Positions 42,458-52,066 are shown, counted from the first letter of the stretch. The stretch is 64,000 bases of DNA from Aquamicrobium sp. LC103 (GCF_001014615.2 NZ_LBCQ02000012.1:205965-269964); one strand, 5' to 3'. Notes: a model not told the origin generated them from the letters alone. Made by a program: numbers and translations.

Positions 42458-43606
42458 ATGACCGACTATAATTCCATGCCAGAAGCCGAATTCCGCGCCA
42501 TGGTGCGCGAATTCGTGACCAGCGCCTTTCCGCCGGATTTGCTGCACGTCGCGCGCCGCGTCGGTCCGCTCGAAGTGACGGACTACAACCGGCGGATGGC
42601 GAAGAAGGGCTGGATAGCGCCGGCATGGCCAGTCGAATATGGCGGAATGGGGCTCGACATCGCCCACCAGATCGCCTTCGCGGAAGAGCTGAGCGCCATC
42701 GGTGTTCCGCGCCTGCACGAGATGGGTCTGGTCATGCTTGGTCCACTCTTGATGCAATTCGGCACCGATGAGCAGAAGAAGCGCTACCTGCCGAAGATCG
42801 TCAGCGCCGAGCATGTCTGGTGCCAGGGATATTCCGAGCCAAATGCCGGCTCCGACCTCGCTTCGCTCCGGCTCGCGGCCGTGCGGGAAGACGCCGAATG
42901 GATCCTCAACGGTCAGAAGATCTGGACCACCATGGCGCATCAGTCCAACATGATGTTCATGCTGGCCAGGACCGACCCGGCGCCACGCATCCGCCAGGAG
43001 GGCATCAGCTTTTTCCTCGTCGATCTTTCCACCCCCGGCATCACCGTCCGCCCCATACGCACCCTCTCCGACGAGTTGGAGTTCTGCGAGGTGTTCTTCG
43101 ACAATGTGCGGGTGCCGGCCGAAAACCTCGTCGGCGAACTGCACAAGGGCTGGACCATCGCGAAGGCCCTGCTCGGCCACGAAAGGCTGTTCGTTGGGAG
43201 TCCGCGCTATCTGAAGGGAGCGATCGACCGGCTCGACGCACTGGCTGCCACGGCCGGCGGAGAAGCGCCCGGTTTCAGTGCCGAACGCTATACGAAGCTG
43301 CGCCTCGACTACGAGGACTTCCTGGCGCTCTACGCCGACTATTCCAATTTCGTGAAGAATGGCGGCGAGCTCGGCGCCGAAGCCTCGATCCTGAAGTTGA
43401 TCAGCTCGGAAACCTACCAGGCGGTCACCGAGGAAATCCTGGCCATCACCGGCGAGGCGGGCGTTACGGCCGATGGCGGCAATGCCGAGCAGGTGGAAGG
43501 GGCCACGATGTTCTTCCAGTCGCGTCCATCGACGATTGCCGGCGGCACCAGCCAGGTGCAGCGCGGCATCATCGCCAAGGCGGTTCTCAACCTTCCTTCC
43601 GCCTGA
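42458..43606 (+). CDS. Acyl-CoA dehydrogenase
   Basis: A 382-residue acyl-CoA dehydrogenase. The N-terminal helical domain contains KKGWIAPAWPVEYGGMGLDI, typical of FadE-like pairs in sterol/cyclic-acid clusters. The FAD-binding middle domain has WCQGYSEPNAGSDLASLRLA and the C-terminus ends SRPSTIAGGTSQVQRGIIAK. GGGGAGAG precedes ATG 42458; the ATG at 42450 is out of frame. It is divergent from the TRAP operon and 47 bp ahead of an ADP-forming acyl-CoA ligase, so it probably oxidises the newly activated acid. It may pair with the dehydrogenase at 35514-36641. Confidence 0.9.
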   Translation: MTDYNSMPEAEFRAMVREFVTSAFPPDLLHVARRVGPLEVTDYNRRMAKKGWIAPAWPVEYGGMGLDIAHQIAFAEELSAIGVPRLHEMGLVMLGPLLMQFGTDEQKKRYLPKIVSAEHVWCQGYSEPNAGSDLASLRLAAVREDAEWILNGQKIWTTMAHQSNMMFMLARTDPAPRIRQEGISFFLVDLSTPGITVRPIRTLSDELEFCEVFFDNVRVPAENLVGELHKGWTIAKALLGHERLFVGSPRYLKGAIDRLDALAATAGGEAPGFSAERYTKLRLDYEDFLALYADYSNFVKNGGELGAEASILKLISSETYQAVTEEILAITGEAGVTADGGNAEQVEGATMFFQSRPSTIAGGTSQVQRGIIAKAVLNLPSA

Positions 43607-43653
43607 CGTCCGCCTGCTTCCCGGTCCATCCTCACCGGCATCAAGGTATCCAC

Positions 43654-45768
43654 ATGAGCGACGCTTATGATTTTTCGTCCATCAACTACCTGCTGAACCC
43701 CGCATCCGTCGCGGTGATCGGCGCTTCGGCGGACCGAAGCCGCATTGGCGGACGGCCGATCTGGTGGATGCTGGAAGCCGGCTTCAATGGCGCGATCTAC
43801 CCCGTGAACCCCAACCGCCGGGAAATCCAGGGACTCGAAGCCTACCCGTCGATCGAGGAACTGCCTGAGACGCCCGAGGCGGCGATCGTCGCCGTCCCTG
43901 CGCCGCAGGTTGCCGATACATTGCGTTCGCTCGGCCGGCGCGGCTGCCGCGCCGCCGTCGTCTTTTCCTCCGGCTTCGCCGAGATGGGCAGCGAGGGCGC
44001 CGCGGCCCAGGCCGAGCTCGCCTCCATCGCACGCGAGTTCGGGTTGCGCATGCTCGGCCCCAATTCGCTCGGCATGTTCAATGCGCGCTGCGCCTGGTTT
44101 CCCACCTTCACGACGACCTTCGAATCCGGGTGGCCGCTCGACGGCGGCGTCAGCATCGTCAGCCAGTCGGGTGCCTTCGGCTCGCACCTGGCGACACTGG
44201 CACGCAATGCGGGCATCGGCGCGCCGCTCTGCGTGATGACCGGCAACGAAGCCGACGTGTCGGTAGGCGAGGTAATCGGATGCCTCGCCGCCGACCCGAA
44301 TACCCGCGTCATCGCCGCCTACATGGAAGGCATCAAGAACGGTCGCACCTTGATGGCCGGCCTGGCCGCCGCCAGGGAGGCGGGCAAGCCGGTATTTGTC
44401 ATGAAGGTCGGCCGCAGCCGGCTCGGCGCCCAGGCGGCCGCCTCCCACACCGCCTCCATCGCCGGCGACGACAAGGTCGCCGACGCGATATTCGAGGAGT
44501 TCGGCGCCATCCGCGTGCAATCGGCCGACCAGCTCCTGGATTTCGCCCGTGTCGCGGCACACGGCATCTATCCCGCACCCAACAGGCTCGGCGTGCTGAC
44601 GGTGAGCGGCGGCGCCGGAGTGCTGATGAGCGACGCGGCCGATGAACGCGGCGTGTCGATGCCGGAAATGCCGTCTGAAACGCAGCGGCGCCTGCAGGCC
44701 GTCCTTCCCTTCGCCTCGTTCCGCAATCCGGTCGACTGCACCGCCCATATCGTCAACGATTCTTCGCTGCTCCACACCTGTCTCGAAGCGATGACGACCG
44801 AGGCGGATTACTCGTCGATCATCGCCTTCTTCGCCCAGGTCGCCGGTACGGAGAGTTTCGGCAAGCTGCTTTACGAGGAGCTTTCGGAGAAGCGGCGGCG
44901 CTTTCCCCATATCCTGATCGTCCTCGTGGCCGTGCTTTCCCGAGTACAGGCCCGCCGCTACGAAGAGATCGGCGTGGCGGTGTTCGAGGACGCGGACAGG
45001 GCCGTCGCCGCCGTGGCCGCGATGGGCCGCATCGGCGCGAGCCTCGCATCACGGGCAACCACCATCGCCACGGCGGCCGCGCCAGAAGTCGTTCTGCCGA
45101 AGAACACGCCCAGCGAAGCCGAGGCCAAGAGGCTGCTGGCCGCGCATGGCATCGCATTCCCAGAAGAGCAGGCCTGCGCCAGCGCGGAGGAAGCGGTCGC
45201 GGCGGCGGAGCGCATCGGCTATCCCTTGGTGCTGAAGATCCTCTCGCCCGACATCCATCACAAGACGGAGATCGGAGGCGTCTTGCTCGGCGTCGTGGAC
45301 GCCCCCGCGGTGAGGGAAGGCTACGCGACGCTGATGGAACGCGCGCGACGAGGCGCGCCGGGCGCGCGGATCGAAGGTGTCCTCGTCGCGCGGCAAGTTG
45401 CCGGCGGCACGGAGGCGATCATGGGGATCAAGCACGATCCCGTGTTCGGCCCGATCGCGGTGTTCGGCCCCGGCGGCATCTTCACCGAGCTGATGGACGA
45501 CTCCGTGCTGCGCCGTTGCCCCTTCTCCGAGATGGAGGCGCGCGCGATGATCGAGAGGACGCGCATGGCGGCCATGCTCAAGGGCGCTCGAGGCAAACCG
45601 CCGGCGGACATCGACGCCGCGGCAAAGCTGTTGTCCAGCCTATCCCGCTTCGCCGCCGGCGCCGACGCGCGCCTTGCTGGCATAGATCTCAATCCGGTCG
45701 TGATATTGGAACAGGGCAAGGGAGCACTGGCTCTCGATGCGCTTGTCGAGGTGGTGCCTGCTCCCTAG
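43654..45768 (+). CDS. ADP-forming acyl-CoA ligase (acetate-CoA ligase/NDP-forming family, single chain)
   Basis: A 704-residue fusion of the alpha and beta parts of NDP-forming acyl-CoA synthetases. It has a CoA-binding domain (about 12-110, SVAVIGASADRSRIGG), a succinyl-CoA-ligase-like domain with the likely phospho-His in AAASHTASIAGDD, and a C-terminal ATP-grasp domain (about 480-700; GYPLVLKILSPDIHHKTEIG, GPGGIFTELMDD). It converts a carboxylic acid, CoA and ATP to acyl-CoA, ADP and phosphate. Next to a TRAP importer and acyl-CoA dehydrogenase, it probably activates the imported acid. AAGG is the only ribosome site before ATG 43654. Confidence 0.9.
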   Translation: MSDAYDFSSINYLLNPASVAVIGASADRSRIGGRPIWWMLEAGFNGAIYPVNPNRREIQGLEAYPSIEELPETPEAAIVAVPAPQVADTLRSLGRRGCRAAVVFSSGFAEMGSEGAAAQAELASIAREFGLRMLGPNSLGMFNARCAWFPTFTTTFESGWPLDGGVSIVSQSGAFGSHLATLARNAGIGAPLCVMTGNEADVSVGEVIGCLAADPNTRVIAAYMEGIKNGRTLMAGLAAAREAGKPVFVMKVGRSRLGAQAAASHTASIAGDDKVADAIFEEFGAIRVQSADQLLDFARVAAHGIYPAPNRLGVLTVSGGAGVLMSDAADERGVSMPEMPSETQRRLQAVLPFASFRNPVDCTAHIVNDSSLLHTCLEAMTTEADYSSIIAFFAQVAGTESFGKLLYEELSEKRRRFPHILIVLVAVLSRVQARRYEEIGVAVFEDADRAVAAVAAMGRIGASLASRATTIATAAAPEVVLPKNTPSEAEAKRLLAAHGIAFPEEQACASAEEAVAAAERIGYPLVLKILSPDIHHKTEIGGVLLGVVDAPAVREGYATLMERARRGAPGARIEGVLVARQVAGGTEAIMGIKHDPVFGPIAVFGPGGIFTELMDDSVLRRCPFSEMEARAMIERTRMAAMLKGARGKPPADIDAAAKLLSSLSRFAAGADARLAGIDLNPVVILEQGKGALALDALVEVVPAP

Positions 45769-45785
45769 CCGCCCGGTTTTCTGGA

Positions 45786-47087
45786 TCAGCTCCGTATCGA
45801 GGGCGGCGGGAGTTCACGCGCCTCCACGAGACGGCGCGTGACGACGAAGGGCGCGGCCGCCAGGAAAACGGCGAAACAAGCAACGATGAAAGCCGCTGTG
45901 TAGTCGCCCGTAAGATCGTGCAGCACGCCGGAAAGCCATGCTCCAAAGGCCGACCCGAACGACATGATCATGAAGATCAGGCCGTAGATCGAACTGACTT
46001 TCCCCCGCGCGAAGATGCGGGCGTTGAGCGCGCTGATGACGGGGCCACGCGCGCCCTGGCTGGTTCCGAAGGCCAGCATGTAGAGCAGCACCCAACCGGC
46101 ATGCGGCCAGAAGGCAAAGAAGCAGAGACCGGCGATGCCGATAAAGGTGCCGACGAAAGACACGACCGTAGCGCGGCGCACTCCGAAGCGCACCATCGCC
46201 CAGCCTGACATCATGACGCCACAGATCGACAGCATGCCGGCAATTCCGAAGGCGAGCGCCGCGTCGAGCGGCGGATAGCCGCGGTCGATCAGGAAGGCGA
46301 TCACCTGCACGGAGGTGAGATAGGCGGCGACCGCCGTGAAGAAGAAGGCCTGCACCAGAAGCCAGAACTCGAGCGTCCCGATGGCCGAGCGGACCGTCCA
46401 TTGCGCATGGGTTTCGCCGGTCCGCGCAGCGTTTGAGCGTTGCGCCGGTGCGCGGGCGCGTGGGTTGCCGGGCGCACCGACCGCGATGCGGCTCCATGGC
46501 AGGAGAAGCAGCAGCGGAACCATCGCAAGCAGGCACATGAACATGATGCCGTAGGTCTCGCGCCATCCGAACGCATCGATGCCCGCCTGCGCCAGCGGCA
46601 CCACCAGCAGCATGCCGGAGCCGAAACCGGCATAGGCGAGCGCAACGCCGACGCTCATCTGGCGATCGAACCAGCGGCCGATCAGCGCCGCCGCCGGAAC
46701 CATGCCCATCAGCGACGAGGCCATTCCGCACATCACGCCGATCGCCAGGTAGAGCTGCCACATCGCCGACGTCTGCGAGGCGAGCAGCATGGCACCGGCC
46801 ATCAGCGCGACGCCGGCCAGATAAGAGAGGTGTGGCCCCCAGCCGTCGAGAATGGCGCCCGTGAGCGGCGACATCACGCCGAGCGTGATCAGATAGGCCG
46901 AATAGACCTGGGTGAGGTCGGAATGGCGCCAGCCGAACTCGCGTTCCAGCGGAAGCATGAACACCAGGTAGGTGTCGACCACGCCACGAGCCACGAAGTT
47001 GCAGGCGAAGCCGATGACGACGACGAGCACGGCAATGCGCGTCGTGCTCCAGAATCCCGGCTGCGCATCCCTGTCAGCCGTCGTCAT
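45786..47087 (-). CDS. Major facilitator superfamily transporter (monocarboxylate/oxalate type)
   Basis: A 433-residue MFS carrier with 12 predicted helices, the first at about 13-33 (IAVLVVVIGFACNFVARGVV). The N-terminal region and the long central loop (ARAPAQRSNAARTGETHAQW) fit the monocarboxylate/oxalate-formate branch. It is the last gene of the long minus-strand operon that encodes CoA-transferases, MaoC and CitE enzymes, 7 bp after citE, so it is likely an importer or exporter of the organic acid handled there. It converges on the acyl-CoA ligase gene. Confidence 0.9.
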   Translation of the reverse strand: MTTADRDAQPGFWSTTRIAVLVVVIGFACNFVARGVVDTYLVFMLPLEREFGWRHSDLTQVYSAYLITLGVMSPLTGAILDGWGPHLSYLAGVALMAGAMLLASQTSAMWQLYLAIGVMCGMASSLMGMVPAAALIGRWFDRQMSVGVALAYAGFGSGMLLVVPLAQAGIDAFGWRETYGIMFMCLLAMVPLLLLLPWSRIAVGAPGNPRARAPAQRSNAARTGETHAQWTVRSAIGTLEFWLLVQAFFFTAVAAYLTSVQVIAFLIDRGYPPLDAALAFGIAGMLSICGVMMSGWAMVRFGVRRATVVSFVGTFIGIAGLCFFAFWPHAGWVLLYMLAFGTSQGARGPVISALNARIFARGKVSSIYGLIFMIMSFGSAFGAWLSGVLHDLTGDYTAAFIVACFAVFLAAAPFVVTRRLVEARELPPPSIRS

Positions 47088-47094
47088 GCGCGCA

Positions 47095-47949
47095 TCACTC
47101 CCCTGCTGTTGCGAGGATGTTGCGCGCCGCCCGCTCGTGCGGCTTGTCGATCATCTTGCCGTCGATCTGAACGACGCCCTGGTCCGGATTGTCCTCGAAC
47201 GCCCGCACCACCGACCGCGCCCAGGCGATTTCCGCCTCCGTCGGTTGGAATGCGGCGTTGACCGGATCGACATGGCTGGGATGGATGACTGCCTTGGCGG
47301 AAAAGCCGTCGCGACGGGCGGCGCGGGCCTCGGCCGCCACATAGTCGAGGTCGCCAAGATTGGTGCAGACCGTGTCGATGGCCGCGACGCCGGCGGCCGA
47401 CGCCGCCATCAGGCAGAGATTGCGGGCGAGCAGAAACGGACCGCTATAGACCTCGCCGTCGCGATTGCCGGTGGCGTTTATCGAGGCCGTCAGATCCTCA
47501 GCCCCCCAGAGCAGGCCGCGCAAACGCGGATGCGGCCGATAGGTGGAAAGCCCCAGCACCGATTCGCCGGTCTCGGTCGCCACCGCGATCACGCCGACTG
47601 TTCCCCTCTCCCGCCCATTGGCAACCTCGAAGGCGGACAAGTAGTGGTCGAGCACGTCGAGGTCGTGGCCGCCGCGACACTTCGGAAGCATGACGGCATC
47701 GGGCGCGTGCGGCATCACCGCGGCGAGGTCGTCGAGCGTCGATCCGGTATCGAATGCATTGACGCGGACGACGAGAATCTTGCCGGCGCGCTCGGAGCGC
47801 AGCATCTCGGCGACGGTTTCGCGCGCCTCGGCCTTTGCGGACGCCGCGACGGAGTCCTCCAGATCGAGTACCAGAGCGTTGGCGGCGGTGCCGATCGCCT
47901 TGGCGAATTTCCTCGGGCTGTCGCCCGGCACGAACAGGAGCGAACGCAT
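47095..47949 (-). CDS. HpcH/HpaI/CitE family acyl-CoA lyase
   Basis: A 284-residue CitE-like TIM barrel that cleaves beta-hydroxyacyl-CoA compounds such as citramalyl-CoA or malyl-CoA. Motifs are SLLFVPGDSPRKFAKAIG, ALVLDLEDSV (Asp-Glu for Mg2+), AVMLPKCRGG, VATETGESVLGL (metal Glu), LLWGAEDLTASI and KAVIHPSHVDPVN. Its ATG overlaps the MaoC stop by one base (TGATG), a strong sign of consecutive reactions: hydration of an enoyl-CoA and cleavage of the product. Citramalyl-CoA lyase, giving acetyl-CoA and pyruvate, is the best guess. Confidence 0.88.
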   Translation of the reverse strand: MRSLLFVPGDSPRKFAKAIGTAANALVLDLEDSVAASAKAEARETVAEMLRSERAGKILVVRVNAFDTGSTLDDLAAVMPHAPDAVMLPKCRGGHDLDVLDHYLSAFEVANGRERGTVGVIAVATETGESVLGLSTYRPHPRLRGLLWGAEDLTASINATGNRDGEVYSGPFLLARNLCLMAASAAGVAAIDTVCTNLGDLDYVAAEARAARRDGFSAKAVIHPSHVDPVNAAFQPTEAEIAWARSVVRAFEDNPDQGVVQIDGKMIDKPHERAARNILATAGE

Positions 47950-48404
47950 CACGCCACCGGCATTTTGCGCATCATGCCGCTGCGGCGGCAGGAGGCGACG
48001 ATTTCGCCACGCTGGTTGGTGCAGATATGCTCGAACTCGACGATGCCGGCATTGGGGCGCGAGGCGCTTTCGCGCTTGCTGACGATCTTGGTTCGGGCGC
48101 GCAGCGTGTCTCCGGCGAAAACCGGCTTCGGAAAGCGCACGTCGGTCATCCCGAGATTGCCGATCGTGGTGCCTAGCGTCGTGTCCTGCACCGACATCCC
48201 GACCATAATGGCGAGTGTATAAAGGGAATTGAAGAGCGGCTGCCCCCATTCCGTGCCCGCGGAAAAATGATTGTCCACATGCAATGGCTGGGGATTCATC
48301 GTCATCAGGCTGAAGGAAATGTTGTCATGCTCGGTGACTGTCCGCGAAAGCGGATGTTCATATTCTTTCCCAACCTCGAATTCCTCATAATAGAGTCCGG
48401 CCAA
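47949..48404 (-). CDS. MaoC-like hydratase (itaconyl-/mesaconyl-CoA hydratase type)
   Basis: A 151-residue hot-dog fold hydratase. The hydratase motif region is TVTEHDNISFSLMTMNPQPL followed by HVDNHFSAGTEWG, which places the usual Asp/His dyad (MaoC Asp-x4-His type), and later NLGMTDVRFPKPVFAGDTLR. The combination with the overlapping CitE gene matches itaconyl-CoA or mesaconyl-CoA hydratases that make citramalyl-CoA or methylmalyl-CoA. It follows the racemase-like gene by 66 bp. Confidence 0.87.
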   Translation of the reverse strand: MAGLYYEEFEVGKEYEHPLSRTVTEHDNISFSLMTMNPQPLHVDNHFSAGTEWGQPLFNSLYTLAIMVGMSVQDTTLGTTIGNLGMTDVRFPKPVFAGDTLRARTKIVSKRESASRPNAGIVEFEHICTNQRGEIVASCRRSGMMRKMPVA

Positions 48405-48470
48405 TTTCCTCTCTCCTATGCTTCTTGTGTTTTCTAAATCTGTGCGCCTATGTCGTTGAAATCACACGGA

Positions 48471-49631
48471 TCAAAGGACTACCCCTGAACGGCGCAATTC
48501 CTCCAGGCGATCGAGTCCGATGCCCCATAGGGCGAGCGTGCCGCTCACCTCCCCGTCTCCACGAGCCGGCCCCGATGGCGCCTCCGCCGGCGTTCCGGAG
48601 AAGCGCGGCCCAGGCGCGGGCTGAACCTTGCCGTCGATCTCGACATGGGCAGCGCGCGCGACATTATGGGGATGCCCCATCGCCTCCTCGAAGGTGAGCA
48701 CCGGCGCGACGCAGGCGTCGGTACCCTCGAAGATTTCGATCCAATGCGAGCGCGGGCGGCTCGAGATGCGCTCTGCGATCAGGCGCCGCGCTTCCGGCCA
48801 GTTTTCCCGCCGCTCGACGTCGGGAAAGTCCTCGGGATCGAAGCCGAGCCCGGCCATAAGCTCGGCGCGGAACTTGGGCTCGATCGCCGCGACGGACAGA
48901 TAGGTTCCATCGGCGCATGGGTATACGTCGTAATGCGGCGCACCCGTGTCGAGCAGGTTCTCGCCGCGCGAGCGATCATGGATGCCGGCCCCGATGAGCC
49001 CGAGAAGCGGGATGGAAAGCAGCGAAACTCCGTCGATCATCGCCGCGTCGACCACTTGTCCGCGCCCGCTCGTGCGCGCGCAGAGGATGGCGGCAAGCAG
49101 GCCGAAGGCCATCAGCATGCTGCCGCCGGCATAATCGCCGAGGAGATTGATCGGTGGCGTCGGGGCGTAGCCCGCCCTTCCCAGCCGGTCGAGCACTCCG
49201 GTGACCGCGAGATAGTTCAGGTCGTGTCCGGCGGTGCTCGAAAGCGGCCCGTCCTGTCCCCAGCCGGTCAGACGTCCATATGCAAGCCGTGGGTTGAGCG
49301 AAAGGCACGGCTCCGGACCTAATCCCAGCCGTTCCATCACGCCCGGCCGAAACCCTTCGATCAGCCCGTCGGCGCGCGCGATCAGCCCGAGCGCGAGCGC
49401 GACGCCTTCCCTGTGCTTGAGATCGATCCGTATCGACATACGCCCCCGCAGCGCGAAATCGAACTCGCGGGGCCGCGCGATTCCGACGCCGGAAGCAGCG
49501 ATGCGCTCTATACGGATCACCTCGGCGCCGAGATCGGCCAGCAGCATCGCGGCCAGAGGCGCAGGTCCGATGCCCTCCATTTCCACGATTTTGAGGCCGG
49601 CGAGCGGTCCTTTTCTGCCGTTCACGCTCAT
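48471..49631 (-). CDS. CoA transferase III family protein, alpha-methylacyl-CoA racemase-like
   Basis: A 386-residue CaiB/BaiF-fold protein that looks like alpha-methylacyl-CoA racemase rather than a transferase. It has VEMEGIGPAPLAAMLLADLG, GHDLNYLAVTGVL (His of the racemase pair), LLGDYAGGSMLMAF (Asp partner) and VAAIEPKFRAEL (third acidic residue), all as in mycobacterial MCR. It would interconvert R and S 2-methylacyl-CoA, or possibly move CoA within a methyl-branched dicarboxylate. Its ATG overlaps the stop of the preceding CoA-transferase gene (ATGA). Confidence 0.86.
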   Translation of the reverse strand: MSVNGRKGPLAGLKIVEMEGIGPAPLAAMLLADLGAEVIRIERIAASGVGIARPREFDFALRGRMSIRIDLKHREGVALALGLIARADGLIEGFRPGVMERLGLGPEPCLSLNPRLAYGRLTGWGQDGPLSSTAGHDLNYLAVTGVLDRLGRAGYAPTPPINLLGDYAGGSMLMAFGLLAAILCARTSGRGQVVDAAMIDGVSLLSIPLLGLIGAGIHDRSRGENLLDTGAPHYDVYPCADGTYLSVAAIEPKFRAELMAGLGFDPEDFPDVERRENWPEARRLIAERISSRPRSHWIEIFEGTDACVAPVLTFEEAMGHPHNVARAAHVEIDGKVQPAPGPRFSGTPAEAPSGPARGDGEVSGTLALWGIGLDRLEELRRSGVVL

Positions 49632-50893
49632 TGCAGATGCTTCCTGCCGTCATGCCAGGCGCGTGCGAGCGGCTCGCGCCATTCAGGCGCGGCGATCGCG
49701 ATCATGCGCCGAGCCCGCTCGTCGAGACTTTGGCCGCGAAGTTCCGCAACGCCGTGTTCGGTCACGATGGTGTCCGCGTCGGAGCGGGCGCAGGTGACGG
49801 TTCCGACCTGCGGCACGATGCGGCTCATGCCGTCCCGCGTCGCTGCCGGAAGCGCGACTATCGCCCGCCCGTGCGGCGACTTGCGTGCGGCACGCACGAA
49901 ATCGACCTGGCCCCCGACGGCGCCGACATAGCGATCGCCGGCCAGTTCGGCGCCGACCTGCCCGGTGAGGTCGACCTCGAGCGCGGAATTGATGGCATGA
50001 AAACGCGACAAGCCGGCGATACGCGCGAGGCTATGGGTCTCGTCAGGCCCGGCCAGCCGCAGTTGCGGATTGCGATGGGCGAATTCATAGAGGCGACGAC
50101 TGCCGAGAAGGATGCCAGTGACCGACACGCCGGCATCGATTTCCTTGCGCGCGTTGGTGAGCGCGCCCGCTTCCGCCAGGGCGACGAGCCCATCGGATGA
50201 CGCGCCTGAGTGAAAGCCCAGATCCTTGTGGCTCGTGAGCGCATGGAGAACCGCTGCCGGGATGGAGCCGACGCCAGCCTGCAGCACCGCGCCGTCCGGC
50301 ACTAGGGCCGCGACATTCGCCGCGATGCGTTTTTCCGTTTCACCAAGCACGGGCGGCGGGATTTCAAGCGGCGGAAACTCTGCCTCGACTACCGCCGAGA
50401 ACGGCAGGTCGAGTTCGATGTCGCCGCCGCGGCAGGCCGGCAGCGCCGGGTTCAATTCCGCCACCACGCAACGCGTCTTTTTGACGACCTCGACCACGAA
50501 ATCGCGTGCCACGCCGAGATTGTAGCCGCCACCGGCCAGGGCCGGGCGCAACTGGATCAACACGCAGGCGACCGCCAGCCGTGGACCACCGATTTCCTCG
50601 GCGAGATCGGAAAAATGTTCCGGATAGATCGAAAGCCTGCCGGCACGCGCGAGCTTCGCGGCGGCGCCGATGGCGCCGTAGCTTTCGAAGGCGATGTGAG
50701 CCGGAGCTTCAGTCGTGAAGGTATCGGAATAGGTCGGACCGATGAAGACGCTGCATGACGGCAGCCGCTCGGCCTGCCGCATCAGCGACCGGGTCAGCGT
50801 AAGCGGCTCCGCCGTCCCCTGCCCGACCAGCACGCGATCGCCTTCCCTGATCAGGGAAGGCAGGTCGAGAGCTGCGGCGGAGATCGCGGACAT
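49628..50893 (-). CDS. Acetyl-CoA hydrolase/transferase family CoA transferase (Cat1/4-hydroxybutyrate type)
   Basis: A 421-residue class I CoA transferase. Signatures are REGDRVLVGQGTAEPLTL, GAVLQAGVGSIPAAVLHAL and the catalytic-Glu region FHAINSALEVDLTGQVGAEL, followed by GAVGGQVDFVRAARKSPHGR. Members move CoA between acetyl-, butyryl- or succinyl-CoA and 4-hydroxybutyrate. The Yersinia RipA protein of this family activates itaconate. Together with the MaoC and CitE genes downstream it fits activation of a C5 dicarboxylate. The start lies 7 bp from the acyl-CoA dehydrogenase stop. Confidence 0.88.
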   Translation of the reverse strand: MSAISAAALDLPSLIREGDRVLVGQGTAEPLTLTRSLMRQAERLPSCSVFIGPTYSDTFTTEAPAHIAFESYGAIGAAAKLARAGRLSIYPEHFSDLAEEIGGPRLAVACVLIQLRPALAGGGYNLGVARDFVVEVVKKTRCVVAELNPALPACRGGDIELDLPFSAVVEAEFPPLEIPPPVLGETEKRIAANVAALVPDGAVLQAGVGSIPAAVLHALTSHKDLGFHSGASSDGLVALAEAGALTNARKEIDAGVSVTGILLGSRRLYEFAHRNPQLRLAGPDETHSLARIAGLSRFHAINSALEVDLTGQVGAELAGDRYVGAVGGQVDFVRAARKSPHGRAIVALPAATRDGMSRIVPQVGTVTCARSDADTIVTEHGVAELRGQSLDERARRMIAIAAPEWREPLARAWHDGRKHLQ

Positions 50894-50899
50894 GGCGCG

Positions 50900-52066
50900 T
50901 CAGTAGGATTTCGCCAGGCCGAGCACGCGTTCGGCGATGAAGCTCAGGGCGAGTTGCGGGCTGATCGGCGCGATCCGCGGCACCATCACCTCGCGCAGAT
51001 AGCGCTCGACATGGTATTCCTTGGCGTAGCCGAAGCCTCCATGGGTCATCACCGCGGTCTGACAGGCGTCGAAACCGGCCTCGCCGGCCAGATACTTCGC
51101 CGCATTGGCGGCGGCACCCGCCGGCTTTCCGGAATCGTACTGCCACGCCGCATTCATGACCATCAGCCAGGCGGCTTCGAGATCGCACCAGCATTTGGCA
51201 AGCGGGTGCTGGATGCCCTGGTTCTGGCCGATCGGGCGGCTGAACACGACACGCTCGCGCGCATATTGCGTGGCCTTGCGCAATGCGGCCATGCCGAGTC
51301 CGACCGCCTCCGCCGCGATCAGGATGCGCTCAGGGTTCATCCCGTGCAGGATGTACTCGAAGCCGCGCCCCTCCTCGCCGATCAGATCCTCTTCGGGTAT
51401 GCGGAAATCCTCGAAGAAAAGCTCGTTGGAATCGACGCATTTGCGGCCCATCTTCTCGATTTCCCGCACCTTGATCCGCTCGCGGTCGAACTTGGTGTAG
51501 AACAGGCTGAGGCCGTGGGTTGCCTTCCTGACCTCTTCGAGAGGCGTCGTGCGGGCAAGCAACAGGATGCGGTCGGCGACCTGCGCGGTTGAAATCCAGA
51601 CCTTCTGACCGGTGACGTGATAATGGCCGCCGCGTTTCTCGGCGCGCAGCTTGAGTTGCGTGGTGTTCAGTCCGGTATTCGGTTCGGTGACCGCGAAGCA
51701 GGCCTTCTCGCGCCCCTCGGCCATCGGCCTGATCATGCGGTTCTTCTGTTCCTCGGTGCCGAAGACGTCGACCGGCTTCAGGCCGAAAATGTTGATGTGG
51801 ACGGCGGACGCGCCGGACATGCCGGCTCCGGATTCGGCGATGGTGCGCATCATGATCGCCGCCTCCGTGATGCCGAGCCCCGCGCCGCCCTGGGCCTCGG
51901 CGGTGCAGATGCCAAGCCAGCCCTCGCGGGCGAGCGCGTCATAGAAATCCTGCGGGAAGCCGCCTTCCTTGTCGCGCTTCAGCCAATAGGCATCGTCGAA
52001 TTGAGAGCAGATGCGCTCAATCGCGTCGCGAATGGCTTCCTGTTCGCTGGTGAAACCAAAATCCAT
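50900..52066 (-). CDS. Acyl-CoA dehydrogenase
   Basis: A 388-residue acyl-CoA dehydrogenase with standard length. The FAD-binding TEPNTGLNTTQLKLRA and KVWISTAQ lie in the middle domain, and MTHGGFGYAKEYHVERYLRE in the C-terminal domain includes a candidate catalytic Glu. In the itaconate/methylsuccinate setting it could oxidise methylsuccinyl-CoA to mesaconyl-CoA or feed the hydratase in another way. It lies two bp from the CaiB gene, second in the operon. Confidence 0.92.
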   Translation of the reverse strand: MDFGFTSEQEAIRDAIERICSQFDDAYWLKRDKEGGFPQDFYDALAREGWLGICTAEAQGGAGLGITEAAIMMRTIAESGAGMSGASAVHINIFGLKPVDVFGTEEQKNRMIRPMAEGREKACFAVTEPNTGLNTTQLKLRAEKRGGHYHVTGQKVWISTAQVADRILLLARTTPLEEVRKATHGLSLFYTKFDRERIKVREIEKMGRKCVDSNELFFEDFRIPEEDLIGEEGRGFEYILHGMNPERILIAAEAVGLGMAALRKATQYARERVVFSRPIGQNQGIQHPLAKCWCDLEAAWLMVMNAAWQYDSGKPAGAAANAAKYLAGEAGFDACQTAVMTHGGFGYAKEYHVERYLREVMVPRIAPISPQLALSFIAERVLGLAKSY

